From the NCBI GenBank assembly GCA_004322015.1, contig SCQT01000202.1, positions 1-55,713 of the forward strand: a stretch of 55,713 bases of DNA, in the 5' to 3' direction. This DNA is from Chitinophagaceae bacterium. Its GTDB lineage: Bacteria; Bacteroidota; Bacteroidia; Chitinophagales; Chitinophagaceae. Within the stretch, counting starts at the first letter, position 1, and every line of letters starts with the position of its first letter. Below the pieces are notes generated by a model. That model was not told where the DNA came from. It saw only the letters and a program-made list of their open reading frames with translations, and searched no databases. The translations under genes and the position numbers were made by a program. Positions 45,106-53,567 of this stretch are shown in pieces.

Positions 45106-45761
45106 AAATTTGGCAATGAAGTATTAAGTAATCCAACTTTTTTTATTATCTCATCGGGCAGATCAGAAGCCGTATCAATATCTGTTAGTTCGGGCAATAG
45201 CGCATAGGATTTATTCAATTCTCCCAGCTTGTGTAAGGTATCTTTTAATACCTCTGGGGCACTCCATTGAATTCCACCAAATATTTCAGACAATATTTGC
45301 AGCAGCCCCAGCAGATAATAGCCGCCATCATTGGCCGGGCCTATTACAACCGAAGTCCCCTTTTCTGAAGTAGTCCTTTCGGACAACAATTCAAAAGCTA
45401 TCTTTATATCTGCCGGTTCTAACTCATAACAATCGCTTCCTATGATAACGACTTTTTTATATCCAAGGCCAAAGATGGTTTCAAAAGCCTGTTCCATACG
45501 TTCGCCCAGATCATCCCCCTGTTGAACATACTTGCAATAACCAGGAACATCCCAAATATCCCTTTTAGGGACAAAGCGATCATAAAAAACAAATTTGTCG
45601 CACTCCAATTCACCGGTAATCTTCCGGGTTTGCTTCAGTAACAATTGATACACCTCCAGGGCTTTGTCGTCCCCAATAGTTTTTGCCAAACGTGTCTTTA
45701 CTTTTCCCTTTATCGGATTTTTTACAAAAATGATTAGCGCGTTTTTGGTTTTATGATGCAT
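45096..45761 (-). CDS. TIGR04282-type arsenosugar-locus glycosyltransferase
   Basis: A 221-residue protein: ALIIFVKNPIKGKVKTRLAK (nucleotide-binding loop with G-K-x-K-T-R-L), KFVFYDRFVPKRD, QGDDLGERMEQAFETIF, VVIIGSDCYEL with the D-x-D/DC metal site, and VIGPANDGGYYLLGL. These match the TIGR04282 (formerly DUF2064) family, related to sugar nucleotidyltransferases, which co-occurs with ArsS. It probably takes part in adding the sugar or glycerol-like group of the arsenosugar. Overlaps the PiT gene start. Confidence 0.9.
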   Translation of the reverse strand: MHHKTKNALIIFVKNPIKGKVKTRLAKTIGDDKALEVYQLLLKQTRKITGELECDKFVFYDRFVPKRDIWDVPGYCKYVQQGDDLGERMEQAFETIFGLGYKKVVIIGSDCYELEPADIKIAFELLSERTTSEKGTSVVIGPANDGGYYLLGLLQILSEIFGGIQWSAPEVLKDTLHKLGELNKSYALLPELTDIDTASDLPDEIIKKVGLLNTSLPNLCF

Positions 45762-45776
45762 AATCTTGACTTATAA

Positions 45777-46136
45777 TTATAGTGTTATTACCTGATAACC
45801 ATCTATGATCAATCCCCTCACACTTGGATGCCCCTTAAAATCATCCAGCAATGCGACGCCACTATTCTCAACCGCTTCTGCCACTTTAAATGCTCTTGAG
45901 CAATAAGCACACGCTCCAGTCACATGAGGCTTTATCATTTCGTACAATTTGTGTAGTGGATGTTCCTCTTTAGCCAGTTTGGGAGGCCAGGTGACACCGG
46001 CTCCATCAAATAGCAACCTTGCCTCATCTCCCGCATCAGCAAATTCTCTTATAATTTGCATTGCATTAGCTATTCTCGCCATATCTGCGTGAGTTTCTGA
46101 ATCGGAAAATACGATCACCGCAATCTTATTTCTCAT
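45777..46136 (-). CDS. DsrE-like sulfur-carrier protein
   Basis: A 119-residue protein of the DsrE/DsrF-like fold: IAVIVFSDSETHADMARIAN, ARLLFDGAGV, and CAYCSRAFKVAEAV with two Cys near residues 76-79, then GHPSVRGLIIDGYQVITL. DsrE-type proteins carry persulfide sulfur on such a Cys. It lies 72 bases after arsS and 16 bases before the glycosyltransferase gene, in the same operon. Delivery of sulfur to arsenic (thio-arsenicals) is an inference. Confidence 0.83.
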   Translation of the reverse strand: MRNKIAVIVFSDSETHADMARIANAMQIIREFADAGDEARLLFDGAGVTWPPKLAKEEHPLHKLYEMIKPHVTGACAYCSRAFKVAEAVENSGVALLDDFKGHPSVRGLIIDGYQVITL

Positions 46137-46207
46137 ATTATTATAGTGTTAATTGTAATTTTTTTTATCATTCGAAATACATGAATGATGTTTTACATAG
46201 ATTAATA

Positions 46208-47272
46208 TCAGACAACCTGTCCTCCACAGCTCGATCCTGCTCCTGCCGTACAACCATAACAATGCTGTCCTGTAATGATTTTTCTGTTATTCAATGCCTC
46301 CTCATCAAACTGTAAAATATGCCGGCTGTTTTTAGTCTCTACTTTTAAATCCAGCATCTGGTTAAAATCACAATCGTATAAGTAGCCATCCCACCCAATG
46401 GAAAGTGTATTGCGACACATCACACCTTTAGCCGCGGCGGGGTTAAAGGCATTCACCAGTTTTTGCATATAATCGTCATAGTTACTGCTAACAATTAAAT
46501 AATCGAGATAACGATTGATGGGCATGTTGGTGATCACAAACAACTGATTAAAGGAAATGCCAAAATGTTCCATCAGTTGTTCCTTAAATTCTTTCTCCAG
46601 CGCTTCCTGTGGGGGTGGAAGAAAAGCTCCGGCAGGATTATATACCAGGTCAAGCTCTAACCCTGTACCTTCTTTTCCATAACCCACATTATTTAACATT
46701 TTAAGCGCTTTTATTGAAATGTCAAATACGCCATCGCCCCGCTGGCGATCTGTACGTTCCTTATTATAAAAAGGCATGGACGAAATGACCTCCACATTAT
46801 TTTTTTTATAAAATTCCGGCAGGTCATAATATTTTTTATTGGCAAGTATGATAGTGAGATTGCAACGCACCATCACATGACGGTTGAGCTTTTTTACTTC
46901 TTCTACAAACCAACGAAAATTAGGATTCATTTCCGGCGCGCCGCCTGTCAGGTCCACGGTGGGGATATCCGTTTTGGCCAGTGCGTCCAGGCATAGCTGC
47001 ATGGTTTCTTTTGTCATGATCTCTTTACGATCGGGGCCGGCGTCCACATGGCAATGCTTACAGGTCTGGTTACACATTTTACCCAAATTCATCTGAAAGA
47101 TTTCTATACCCGTGGGTTTCAGCGGATATAATCCAATGGTTTGCAACTTATCTTTAAATAAGGGAAAATGTTGTCCGTGGTCTTCTTCCAGCACCTCCAC
47201 CTGATGTTGAGGGTCAGATAAGAAATGATGTTGGGCCTTTAATGATTTCATTTGATTGATTTGAGTAACCAT
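46208..47272 (-). CDS. arsS: ArsS, radical SAM enzyme of arsenosugar biosynthesis
   Basis: A 354-residue radical SAM protein. NLGKMCNQTCKHCHVDAGPD carries the C-x3-C-x2-C 4Fe-4S site (Cys67, Cys71, Cys74). VDLTGGAPEMNPNFRWFVEE is the GGE-like motif. The C-terminal CYGCTAGAGSSCGGQVV adds a second Cys cluster. This matches the TIGR04167 ArsS family, which attaches the 5'-deoxyadenosyl group of SAM to dimethylated arsenic, the key step to arsenosugars. It follows arsC by 62 bases in the operon. Confidence 0.94.
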   Translation of the reverse strand: MVTQINQMKSLKAQHHFLSDPQHQVEVLEEDHGQHFPLFKDKLQTIGLYPLKPTGIEIFQMNLGKMCNQTCKHCHVDAGPDRKEIMTKETMQLCLDALAKTDIPTVDLTGGAPEMNPNFRWFVEEVKKLNRHVMVRCNLTIILANKKYYDLPEFYKKNNVEVISSMPFYNKERTDRQRGDGVFDISIKALKMLNNVGYGKEGTGLELDLVYNPAGAFLPPPQEALEKEFKEQLMEHFGISFNQLFVITNMPINRYLDYLIVSSNYDDYMQKLVNAFNPAAAKGVMCRNTLSIGWDGYLYDCDFNQMLDLKVETKNSRHILQFDEEALNNRKIITGQHCYGCTAGAGSSCGGQVV

Positions 47273-47334
47273 AGCTGATTAGACGCAGATGAAAGATATT
47301 CCTTACAGATCTATATACGTTTTTTTCATCTGAA

Positions 47335-47748
47335 TCAGATGCATTGCCCGATAAAATCCCTGCAGTAAACTTTAATTTGGTCGCGTACCTTCCTGAAGGC
47401 GTTCATGATTTCTTCTTCTGTACCTGTAGCTTTGGCCGGATCCGGGAAATTGTGATGGAGGCGCTGCACCGTGGCAGGGAAAAACGGACATTGTTCCCTG
47501 GCATGATCACAAACGGTAATGACATAGTCAAAATCTGTTCCTGTGTAGGCAGAAACAAGATCGGAGGTCTGTCCTGAAATATCCATTCCGTCTTCTTTCA
47601 TCACGGCAACCGCGCGTGGGTTTAAGCCATGTGTTTCAATGCCTGCACTATAAACTTCCAATCTGCCTGCCGAAAAATTTCGTAAATAGCCTTCGGCCAT
47701 CTGGCTGCGGCAACTGTTTCCGGTACATAATATCAATATTTTTTTCAT
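47335..47748 (-). CDS. arsC: Thioredoxin-coupled arsenate reductase ArsC
   Basis: A 137-residue protein of low-molecular-weight phosphatase fold: KILILCTGNSCRSQMAEG with C-x5-R (Cys8, Arg14), then TVCDHAREQCPFFP with the redox pair (Cys80, Cys87), and FPDPAKATG. It reduces arsenate to arsenite using thioredoxin. It is the first gene of the minus-strand arsenosugar run; trxB at 52623 could regenerate its partner. It is divergent from the dsbD remnant and its promoter must lie in 47749-47805. Confidence 0.95.
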   Translation of the reverse strand: MKKILILCTGNSCRSQMAEGYLRNFSAGRLEVYSAGIETHGLNPRAVAVMKEDGMDISGQTSDLVSAYTGTDFDYVITVCDHAREQCPFFPATVQRLHHNFPDPAKATGTEEEIMNAFRKVRDQIKVYCRDFIGQCI

Positions 47749-47805
47749 AGCCGAAATTAAACTAATTTGTCAGGTTTCATTAGGATTATCGTCTAATAAT
47801 TATAA

Positions 47806-48106
47806 ATGAGCTCTATTTCAGTTTATTTATTTTCACTTATGTCCATTTTCTTTTTATCCAGTTGCTCCAGTCAAACCAGGGGTAAACAGACAGAAAATAA
47901 GCAAGATAACGCCCCAGCGACCGAGCTTTAAATTTGATAAAAATTTTAATTCTGTATTGAAGTTTTATGAAAATAAAGTGGAGTTTGTACAATATGTAAA
48001 AGTGAGGCCGGGTACGAAATTCGTAAAAGGATCTTTGGAATATGTGGTTTGTGATAATCATCAATGCCTGCCACCCAAGGATATTGACTTTGATATTAAT
48101 TTGTAA
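47806..48106 (+). pseudogene. Degenerate lipoprotein with a DsbD-alpha-like fragment
   Basis: ATG 47806 opens a frame with a lipoprotein signal (MSIFFLSSCSSQ at residues 12-23) that stops at TAA 47929-47931. A different frame then encodes FDKNFNSVLKFYENKVEFVQ, FVKGSLEYVVCDNHQCLPPK and a stop at 48104-48106. The latter closely resembles the DsbD N-terminal domain just downstream (FYENGVDFVQ, LEYMVCNDVNCLPPKD). So it appears to be a partial, frameshifted paralogue of the neighbouring gene's N-terminal domain. Confidence 0.7.
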
Positions 48107-48184
48107 TTAACTGTTGTGAAAATAAGAGAGCAGGCTAACAACAGTTAGCCTTTCCTTTTTTTAGATGAAACCTTTTTACCCTGT

Positions 48185-50239
48185 ATGAATAGTAGATTAA
48201 AAATATTAGTGTTGCTTTTGCTTAGTATGCCTGTGCTGTCGCAAGCGCAGATACTAAATCCTGTAAAATGGGATTATACAGCGCAGAAGATCAATGACAG
48301 CACTTATGCTTTGAACATGAGGGCAAGCATAGACCATGGATGGCATGTGTATTCTCAAAATGCGGGCGAAGGGCCTATTCCCACTTCTTTCACTTTCGAT
48401 AAAGATCCACAGATAGCATTGATAGGAAATGTGGCGGAAAAAGGCAAAGAAATAAAGACTTTTGACAAGGTATTTAATTCAGAGCTTCGTTTTTATGAAA
48501 ATGGGGTGGATTTTGTACAAAAGGTTACCGTAAAAGGAAATACCACGCTGAAAGGAACTCTGGAATATATGGTTTGCAATGATGTGAACTGCCTGCCGCC
48601 TAAGGATGTACCCTTTAGCTTTCAGCTTACAGGACCGGCGGGAGAAGTGGCAGCATCAGTACAACAACCTTCATCTGGGAGCACAGTTTCGGGTGAAGCA
48701 AACATTTCTTCTGCATCCACCACAGTAAGTGAATCAGCAATAAAAACTGTTGCAGGTGATAATGCAAGCAATAAATCTTTAGGATGGATATTCTGGGCAT
48801 GCTTTGCCGGCGGTTTCCTGGCGCTGATCACACCCTGTGTGTTTTCCATGATACCCATTACCGTAAGCTTTTTTACTAAACAAAGCAAAACCCGTGCTGC
48901 AGGCATTAAAAATGCGATCATGTATTCCCTGTCTATCATGATCATTTATACTTTCTTAGGTTTTCTGGTAACCGTTATTTTTGGCGCAAGCGCACTGAAC
49001 CAGTTAGCCAGTAACATTTGGGCGAACCTGATCTTCTTCATCATCTTTGTATTATTCGGTATTTCGTTCCTCGGTGCATTTGAGATCACTTTGCCAAGTT
49101 CCTGGTCCACCAAAGCAGATACTAAGGCAGGATTAGGAAATTTCTTTGGCATTTTCTTTATGGCATTAACCCTGAGCATCGTTTCTTTTTCGTGTACAGG
49201 ACCCATCATAGGCAACTTATTAGTGCTGGCAGCAGGGGGGGGTAAAAGCGGTCCGTTAGTAGGTATGTTTGGCTTCTCGCTGGCATTGGCAATTCCCTTC
49301 GCCTTATTTGCTATTTTTCCAAGCTGGCTGAATAAGATAGGCAAAGCAGGCGGATGGCTCAATTCCGTAAAAGTGGTATTAGGTTTATTGGAATTGGCAT
49401 TAGCATTAAAATTTTTATCCAATGTGGATATGGCTTATCATTGGAATATTCTTAGCAGGGAAGTATTCTTAGCAATATGGATCGTAATTTTCGCCATCAT
49501 AGGTTTTTATCTTTTAGGAAAAATAAAATTCCATCATGACGGCGAGGTGAAGCATGTTTCAGTTACACGTCTATTCTCTGCCATAGTTTCTTTTGCCTTC
49601 ATGGTGTATTTAATTCCCGGGTTATTCGGCGCGGAATTGAAAGGGATCGTTGCCGGATTTCTGCCTAATTATTCCAGCTTTTCCCAACCCGCCGCCTTTG
49701 CTGGCGGGGGGGAAGACCCTGCTCCCGCCAATGTGTATGATGGCATAACCCCGGTTAAATATGTGAATCTTTTTGCAAAATCCACTCCGCCGGGCTACAC
49801 CGCATTTTATGATTATGATGAAGCGATAGCAGCAGCACGAAAACTAAAAAGGCCGGTAATGATTGATTTCACGGGATGGTCTTGTGTAAACTGCCGTAAA
49901 ATGGAAAGTGAAGTATGGACCAATCCTGCAGTGAAAAATGAGATCAATAAAGATTTTGTTCTCCTTCAATTATATGTGGATGAAAAGCATAAGCTCCCAG
50001 ACAGCCTGCAGTATTATTCTAAAATTTTAGATACTAAAATAACTACTTTAGGACTAAAGAATACGGATTTTGAAGCCACGCATTTTAACCGTAATTCACA
50101 GCCCTACTACGTTCTCTTAGATCAGAACGGAAACATGCTTACCGACAAAGGGTATTCTGCTCAGGATGGCTATGATCCGCAAAAATTTCTGAACTTCCTT
50201 GAAAAAGCGGATGCGGAATATCATAAAAGAAATTCGTGA
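48185..50239 (+). CDS. dsbD: DsbD-family thiol:disulfide transporter
   Basis: A 684-residue protein with a signal peptide, an N-terminal DsbD-alpha domain (EYMVCNDVNCLPPKDVPF with its C-x5-C), a central eight-helix membrane domain (GGFLALITPCVFSMIPITVSFF, SIVSFSCTGPIIGNLL with membrane Cys) and a C-terminal thioredoxin domain (IDFTGWSCVNCRKME, Cys567/Cys570). It carries electrons from cytoplasmic thioredoxin to periplasmic proteins. It would reduce the secreted thioredoxin-like and Cys-rich proteins of this island. A broken paralogue of its N-terminal domain precedes it. Confidence 0.92.
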   Translation: MNSRLKILVLLLLSMPVLSQAQILNPVKWDYTAQKINDSTYALNMRASIDHGWHVYSQNAGEGPIPTSFTFDKDPQIALIGNVAEKGKEIKTFDKVFNSELRFYENGVDFVQKVTVKGNTTLKGTLEYMVCNDVNCLPPKDVPFSFQLTGPAGEVAASVQQPSSGSTVSGEANISSASTTVSESAIKTVAGDNASNKSLGWIFWACFAGGFLALITPCVFSMIPITVSFFTKQSKTRAAGIKNAIMYSLSIMIIYTFLGFLVTVIFGASALNQLASNIWANLIFFIIFVLFGISFLGAFEITLPSSWSTKADTKAGLGNFFGIFFMALTLSIVSFSCTGPIIGNLLVLAAGGGKSGPLVGMFGFSLALAIPFALFAIFPSWLNKIGKAGGWLNSVKVVLGLLELALALKFLSNVDMAYHWNILSREVFLAIWIVIFAIIGFYLLGKIKFHHDGEVKHVSVTRLFSAIVSFAFMVYLIPGLFGAELKGIVAGFLPNYSSFSQPAAFAGGGEDPAPANVYDGITPVKYVNLFAKSTPPGYTAFYDYDEAIAAARKLKRPVMIDFTGWSCVNCRKMESEVWTNPAVKNEINKDFVLLQLYVDEKHKLPDSLQYYSKILDTKITTLGLKNTDFEATHFNRNSQPYYVLLDQNGNMLTDKGYSAQDGYDPQKFLNFLEKADAEYHKRNS

Positions 50240-50409
50240 GGTTTTACTCTAATCATAAAAAAATAAAGATCATTTTTTGCGTATTGAAAAATATTGAGTA
50301 GCCGATTGAAAAATAACCTTTTAATTAAATTCTTTGTAAGGTTCATGAATATTTCTTGTAAATTTATTGTTCACTTTCTTCGATGATGATCATTAATTAT
50401 AATTAAGCA

Positions 50410-51237
50410 TTACGGCGTTAACTTTGCTATAGTTCCCGCAAAGATCAGGCTAAGCTTCTTATCAGCTTCCTTAGCTGTTGCAATAATATCATTAATGTCC
50501 ACTGGTTGAAGGTTTTCAGGGTCACATTCATCCGTGATGACTGATATGGCAGCGGAGGGTAATCCAATCTGATTGGCTACAATCACCTCAGGAACCGTGC
50601 TCATGCCTACCATATCGGCGCCGATCATTCTAAGGAAACGATACTCTGCCCGCGTTTCCAGGTTGGGTCCACTAACGGCCGCATATACACCTTCTTTTAA
50701 TACAGTATGCTTCACGTCGCTTTCCGTTTTCAACATCCGTTTTAACATTTCATTGTATGGGCGACTCATATCAGGAAAGCGCGGGCCGGCATTGGGATCA
50801 TTTACTCCCCGCAAAGGGTTTTCTGGCTGCAGGTTGATATGATCTGAGATCAGGACGAGATCACCTTTCCTAAATTCAGGATGTAGGCCGCCTGCGGCGT
50901 TGCTCAAAAACAAATATTTTGCTCCCATTGCTTTCATTACGCGAATAGGAAAAGTAATTTGTTGCATGGTATATCCTTCATAATAATGAAACCTGCCTTG
51001 CATTATCATTACAGTTGTTTGTCCGATTTTTCCATATAATAAATTTCCTTTGTGAAATTCCACCGTAGCAACGGGAAAATGCGGAATGTCGCTGTAAGCA
51101 ACCGATTGTTTTATCGTTGTATGGCTGATCAGTTCACCAAGCCCTGTGCCAAGTACAATGGCTGCAACCGGGGCATCCCATTCCTTTTTTTTAAGAAAAG
51201 TTACTGTTTCGCCGACGGCTTCTATCAAATTATTCAT
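50410..51237 (-). CDS. Purine-nucleoside phosphorylase
   Basis: I chose the start at 51237 (MNNLIEAVGETVTFL), giving 275 residues, normal for trimeric PNP I; the longer frame to 51282 overlaps the sigma-factor leader. Motifs: IVLGTGLGELI for phosphate, MQGRFHYYEGYTM, LFLSNAAGGLH, SGPNLETRAEYR and MVGMSTVPEVIVAN. It cleaves purine nucleosides by phosphorolysis. In arsenosugar loci such an enzyme is expected to remove adenine from the deoxyadenosyl-arsenic intermediate made by ArsS; here that is inferred from neighbours. It is divergent from the sigma-factor gene. Confidence 0.92.
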   Translation of the reverse strand: MNNLIEAVGETVTFLKKKEWDAPVAAIVLGTGLGELISHTTIKQSVAYSDIPHFPVATVEFHKGNLLYGKIGQTTVMIMQGRFHYYEGYTMQQITFPIRVMKAMGAKYLFLSNAAGGLHPEFRKGDLVLISDHINLQPENPLRGVNDPNAGPRFPDMSRPYNEMLKRMLKTESDVKHTVLKEGVYAAVSGPNLETRAEYRFLRMIGADMVGMSTVPEVIVANQIGLPSAAISVITDECDPENLQPVDINDIIATAKEADKKLSLIFAGTIAKLTP

Positions 51238-51298
51238 AACGGAAATTTTTTTATGAAGATAAATGTTATTAGGTTTATTCAAAATTATTTGCTTTAGA

Positions 51299-51877
51299 AT
51301 GAATGAAAATATTTATAAAATTCCCGATCGCGCTGAATGGGTAGATCTTTATGCGAACAAGCTTTATGCGTATGCCTTCTCCCGGCTGAGAGATCATGCT
51401 GCTGCGGAAGATATGGTGCAGGATACCTTTCTGGTGGCATTGGAAAAAACCGGTACATTCAGAGGAGAAAGTACTTTTGAGACATGGCTCATCGCTATAC
51501 TTCGCCGAAAGATCGTGGATCATTTTCGCAAAATTGCGAAAGAATGCAGCACGTCATTGAATGAATTGAACGAAATGACTGAATCCTCTTTTTTCACTGA
51601 AAAGGGAAAATGGCTATCGGAAGAACGTCCTGCGCATTGGAGTTCATCGCCTATGAATGAGCTGGAACAAAAGGAGCTTCGACGCATTATTTCCGACTGC
51701 CAAAGCAAGCTGAAGACATTGCAACAGACAATATTTACCCTGAAATACACGGAAGATATTTCCTCGGAAGATATTTGTAAGGAATTGGAAATATCTGCGT
51801 CAAACTACTGGGTGATTTTACACCGGGTTCGTTTGCAAATGAGAAAATGTATTGAAAAAAACTGGTTTGTAAAATGA
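51299..51877 (+). CDS. ECF-type RNA polymerase sigma factor
   Basis: I chose ATG 51299 (MNENIYKIPDRAEWVDLYA), which gives 192 residues. Region 2: LYAYAFSRLRDHAAAEDMVQDTFLVAL, WLIAILRRKIVDHFRK. Region 4: LKTLQQTIFTLKYTEDISSEDICKELEISASNYWVILHRVRLQMRKC, the helix-turn-helix for the -35 box. Its stop overlaps the start of the small zinc-binding anti-sigma gene by 4 bases. It probably controls a stress regulon including its own operon. Confidence 0.93.
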   Translation: MNENIYKIPDRAEWVDLYANKLYAYAFSRLRDHAAAEDMVQDTFLVALEKTGTFRGESTFETWLIAILRRKIVDHFRKIAKECSTSLNELNEMTESSFFTEKGKWLSEERPAHWSSSPMNELEQKELRRIISDCQSKLKTLQQTIFTLKYTEDISSEDICKELEISASNYWVILHRVRLQMRKCIEKNWFVK

Positions 51878-52122
51878 TGAAAAAACTGATGTTATCCTGC
51901 GAGCAGGCAACTTACCTGAGCGCATTACAGGAAGAAAGAAAATTATCCATCTCTGAGCAGATGCGGTTAAGGATCCATTTGTGGATGTGTGTCTTCTGCC
52001 GGAGGTTTGTGCGTCAGATGAATGAGGTGACTTCCCATACCCATGAAATGGTGGATGTTGGTCAGCGTGCTCTGCTTTCTGCTGAAAGTAAAGAGCGTAT
52101 GAAGAAAAAATTGTATATTTAA
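51874..52122 (+). CDS. Small zinc-binding anti-sigma factor
   Basis: An 82-residue protein. SCEQATYLSALQEERKLS and then RIHLWMCVFCRRFVRQM carry the C...H-x3-C-x2-C pattern of a ZAS/zf-HC2 anti-sigma domain. There is no TM helix, so it is a soluble sensor; thiol oxidation or metal binding would release the sigma factor. The start overlaps the sigma stop (ATGA). Confidence 0.85.
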   Translation: MMKKLMLSCEQATYLSALQEERKLSISEQMRLRIHLWMCVFCRRFVRQMNEVTSHTHEMVDVGQRALLSAESKERMKKKLYI

Positions 52123-52123
52123 T

Positions 52124-52417
52124 TGTTCAGCAATTATTGGCGTAATACTCGTTTTAGGTTGCTCTTCCTGTAAAAAAATTATGTATATTCAATTGCATGA
52201 GGAGGGTGAAGAATTAGTGGCGGATGAAAGCATCGTGAATAGGAAGCTTCCAACCGTTGCATTGACATAGAGTCTGGACTTTTTCTCAGCTATAGCCAAG
52301 GATATTCTCAAAACATTGTTTGTGCATGGGGCGAAGGTAAGCGTAACCAGTAAGGGAAATAATGCAACCCTGACTGAACATAAGGTGGATAAACCGAATG
52401 GCAACAACTATTATTAG
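52124..52417 (+). pseudogene. Lipoprotein-like gene lacking a start and interrupted by TAG
   Basis: One frame reads CSAIIGVILVLGCSSCKK from 52124, which looks like a lipoprotein signal, but no ATG, GTG or TTG precedes it in frame. The first ATG is at 52181 (MYIQLHEEGEELVADESIVN). TAG at 52268-52270 interrupts the frame, which then continues SLDFFSAIAKDILKTLFVHG to TAG 52415-52417. I do not recognise the family. Loss of the start plus one nonsense codon suggests decay. The last base of the final stop is already part of the inverted repeat that follows. Confidence 0.55.
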
Positions 52418-52529
52418 GGAACCTCTAAAAACTCCTTTCGCTTAGTGCCCGCCTGAATCGGAACGGGGAGGCGCTCTCTGTGGCCTCTGTAAGAAAAAAA
52501 ACATCAAAAGCAAGTTTTTAGAGGTTTCC
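52417..52529. repeat. 113-base MITE-like element with 17-base inverted ends
   Basis: GGGAACCTCTAAAAACT at 52417-52433 is inverted at 52513-52529 (AGTTTTTAGAGGTTTCC) with one mismatch. The interior (79 bases) is non-coding and more G/C-rich than its surroundings. The ends look like those of small non-autonomous elements related to IS5-type transposons. No clean target duplication is seen. The remaining 93 bases before trxB would hold the trxB promoter. Confidence 0.65.
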
Positions 52530-52622
52530 ATTATACAATTGATCCTTCTGATGCAGATTTGATGAAAGGCAGCGTAGGGTAACCTTACACCCTGATCTCA
52601 AAATAATATAAAGAGGATATTT

Positions 52623-53567
52623 ATGGAAAATAATCACTCAGAGAAAGTACAATTATTAATTATCGGTTCGGGTCCTGCCGGATACACGGCTGCTATTTAT
52701 GCTGCTCGCGCCAACCTTAAACCTGTTTTATACCAGGGCATACAGCCCGGAGGTCAACTGACTATCACCACGGAAGTGGAAAATTATCCCGGTTATGCTG
52801 ATGGCATTCAGGGTCCTGAAATGATGGTGGATTTTGAAAAGCAGGCAAAACGCATGGGTGCAGATATAAGATTCGGAATGGCTACCGCCGCTGATCTTTC
52901 CGCTTCTCCTTTTAAGATTACTATTGATGATGAAAAGATAATTGAAGCAGAAGCCTTGATCATTTCAACCGGGGCTTCAGCCAAATGGCTCCATTTAGAA
53001 AGTGAGCAACGTCTGAATGGATACGGCGTTTCAGCCTGCGCCGTTTGCGATGGATTTTTCTTCAAAGGCCAGGAAGTGGCTATTGTTGGGGGGGGCGATA
53101 CCGCCTGTGAAGAAGCCCTTTATCTTTCGAAAATATGTTCCACCGTCCACATGCTGGTGAGGCGTGATGAAATGCGCGCTTCCAAGATCATGCAGCAGCG
53201 GGTGGATAAAGCGTCTAATATCACAGTTTATTGGAATACGGAAGTGGTGGAGATTTTAGGAAAAGAAAAAGTAGAGGGAGTGAAAATCAGAAATAGGAAA
53301 TCCCATGAAGAATCCCTGATTCCTGTGAAAGCATTTTTTGTTGCCATTGGACATACGCCGAATTCAGATATATTTAAAGGCCAAATAACTATGGATGAAC
53401 AGGGTTATATCAAAACCATCAACGGCAGCACCAGGACCAATATTGAAGGTGTCTTTGCAGCAGGAGATGTACAGGATAAAACCTATCGTCAGGCGGTGAC
53501 AGCAGCAGGATCAGGAAGTATGGCAGCGCTGGATTCGGAAAGGTATCTGAGCGCAAAAGAGGCATGA
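52623..53567 (+). CDS. trxB: Thioredoxin reductase
   Basis: A 314-residue protein with FAD motif LLIIGSGPAGYTAAIYAARANL, redox site ACAVCDGFFF (Cys139, Cys142), NADPH motif VAIVGGGDTACEEALYL and FAAGDVQDKTYRQAVTAAG near the C-terminus. It reduces thioredoxin with NADPH, which supplies ArsC and DsbD in this island. The downstream DUF547 gene starts within its stop codon. Confidence 0.96.
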   Translation: MENNHSEKVQLLIIGSGPAGYTAAIYAARANLKPVLYQGIQPGGQLTITTEVENYPGYADGIQGPEMMVDFEKQAKRMGADIRFGMATAADLSASPFKITIDDEKIIEAEALIISTGASAKWLHLESEQRLNGYGVSACAVCDGFFFKGQEVAIVGGGDTACEEALYLSKICSTVHMLVRRDEMRASKIMQQRVDKASNITVYWNTEVVEILGKEKVEGVKIRNRKSHEESLIPVKAFFVAIGHTPNSDIFKGQITMDEQGYIKTINGSTRTNIEGVFAAGDVQDKTYRQAVTAAGSGSMAALDSERYLSAKEA

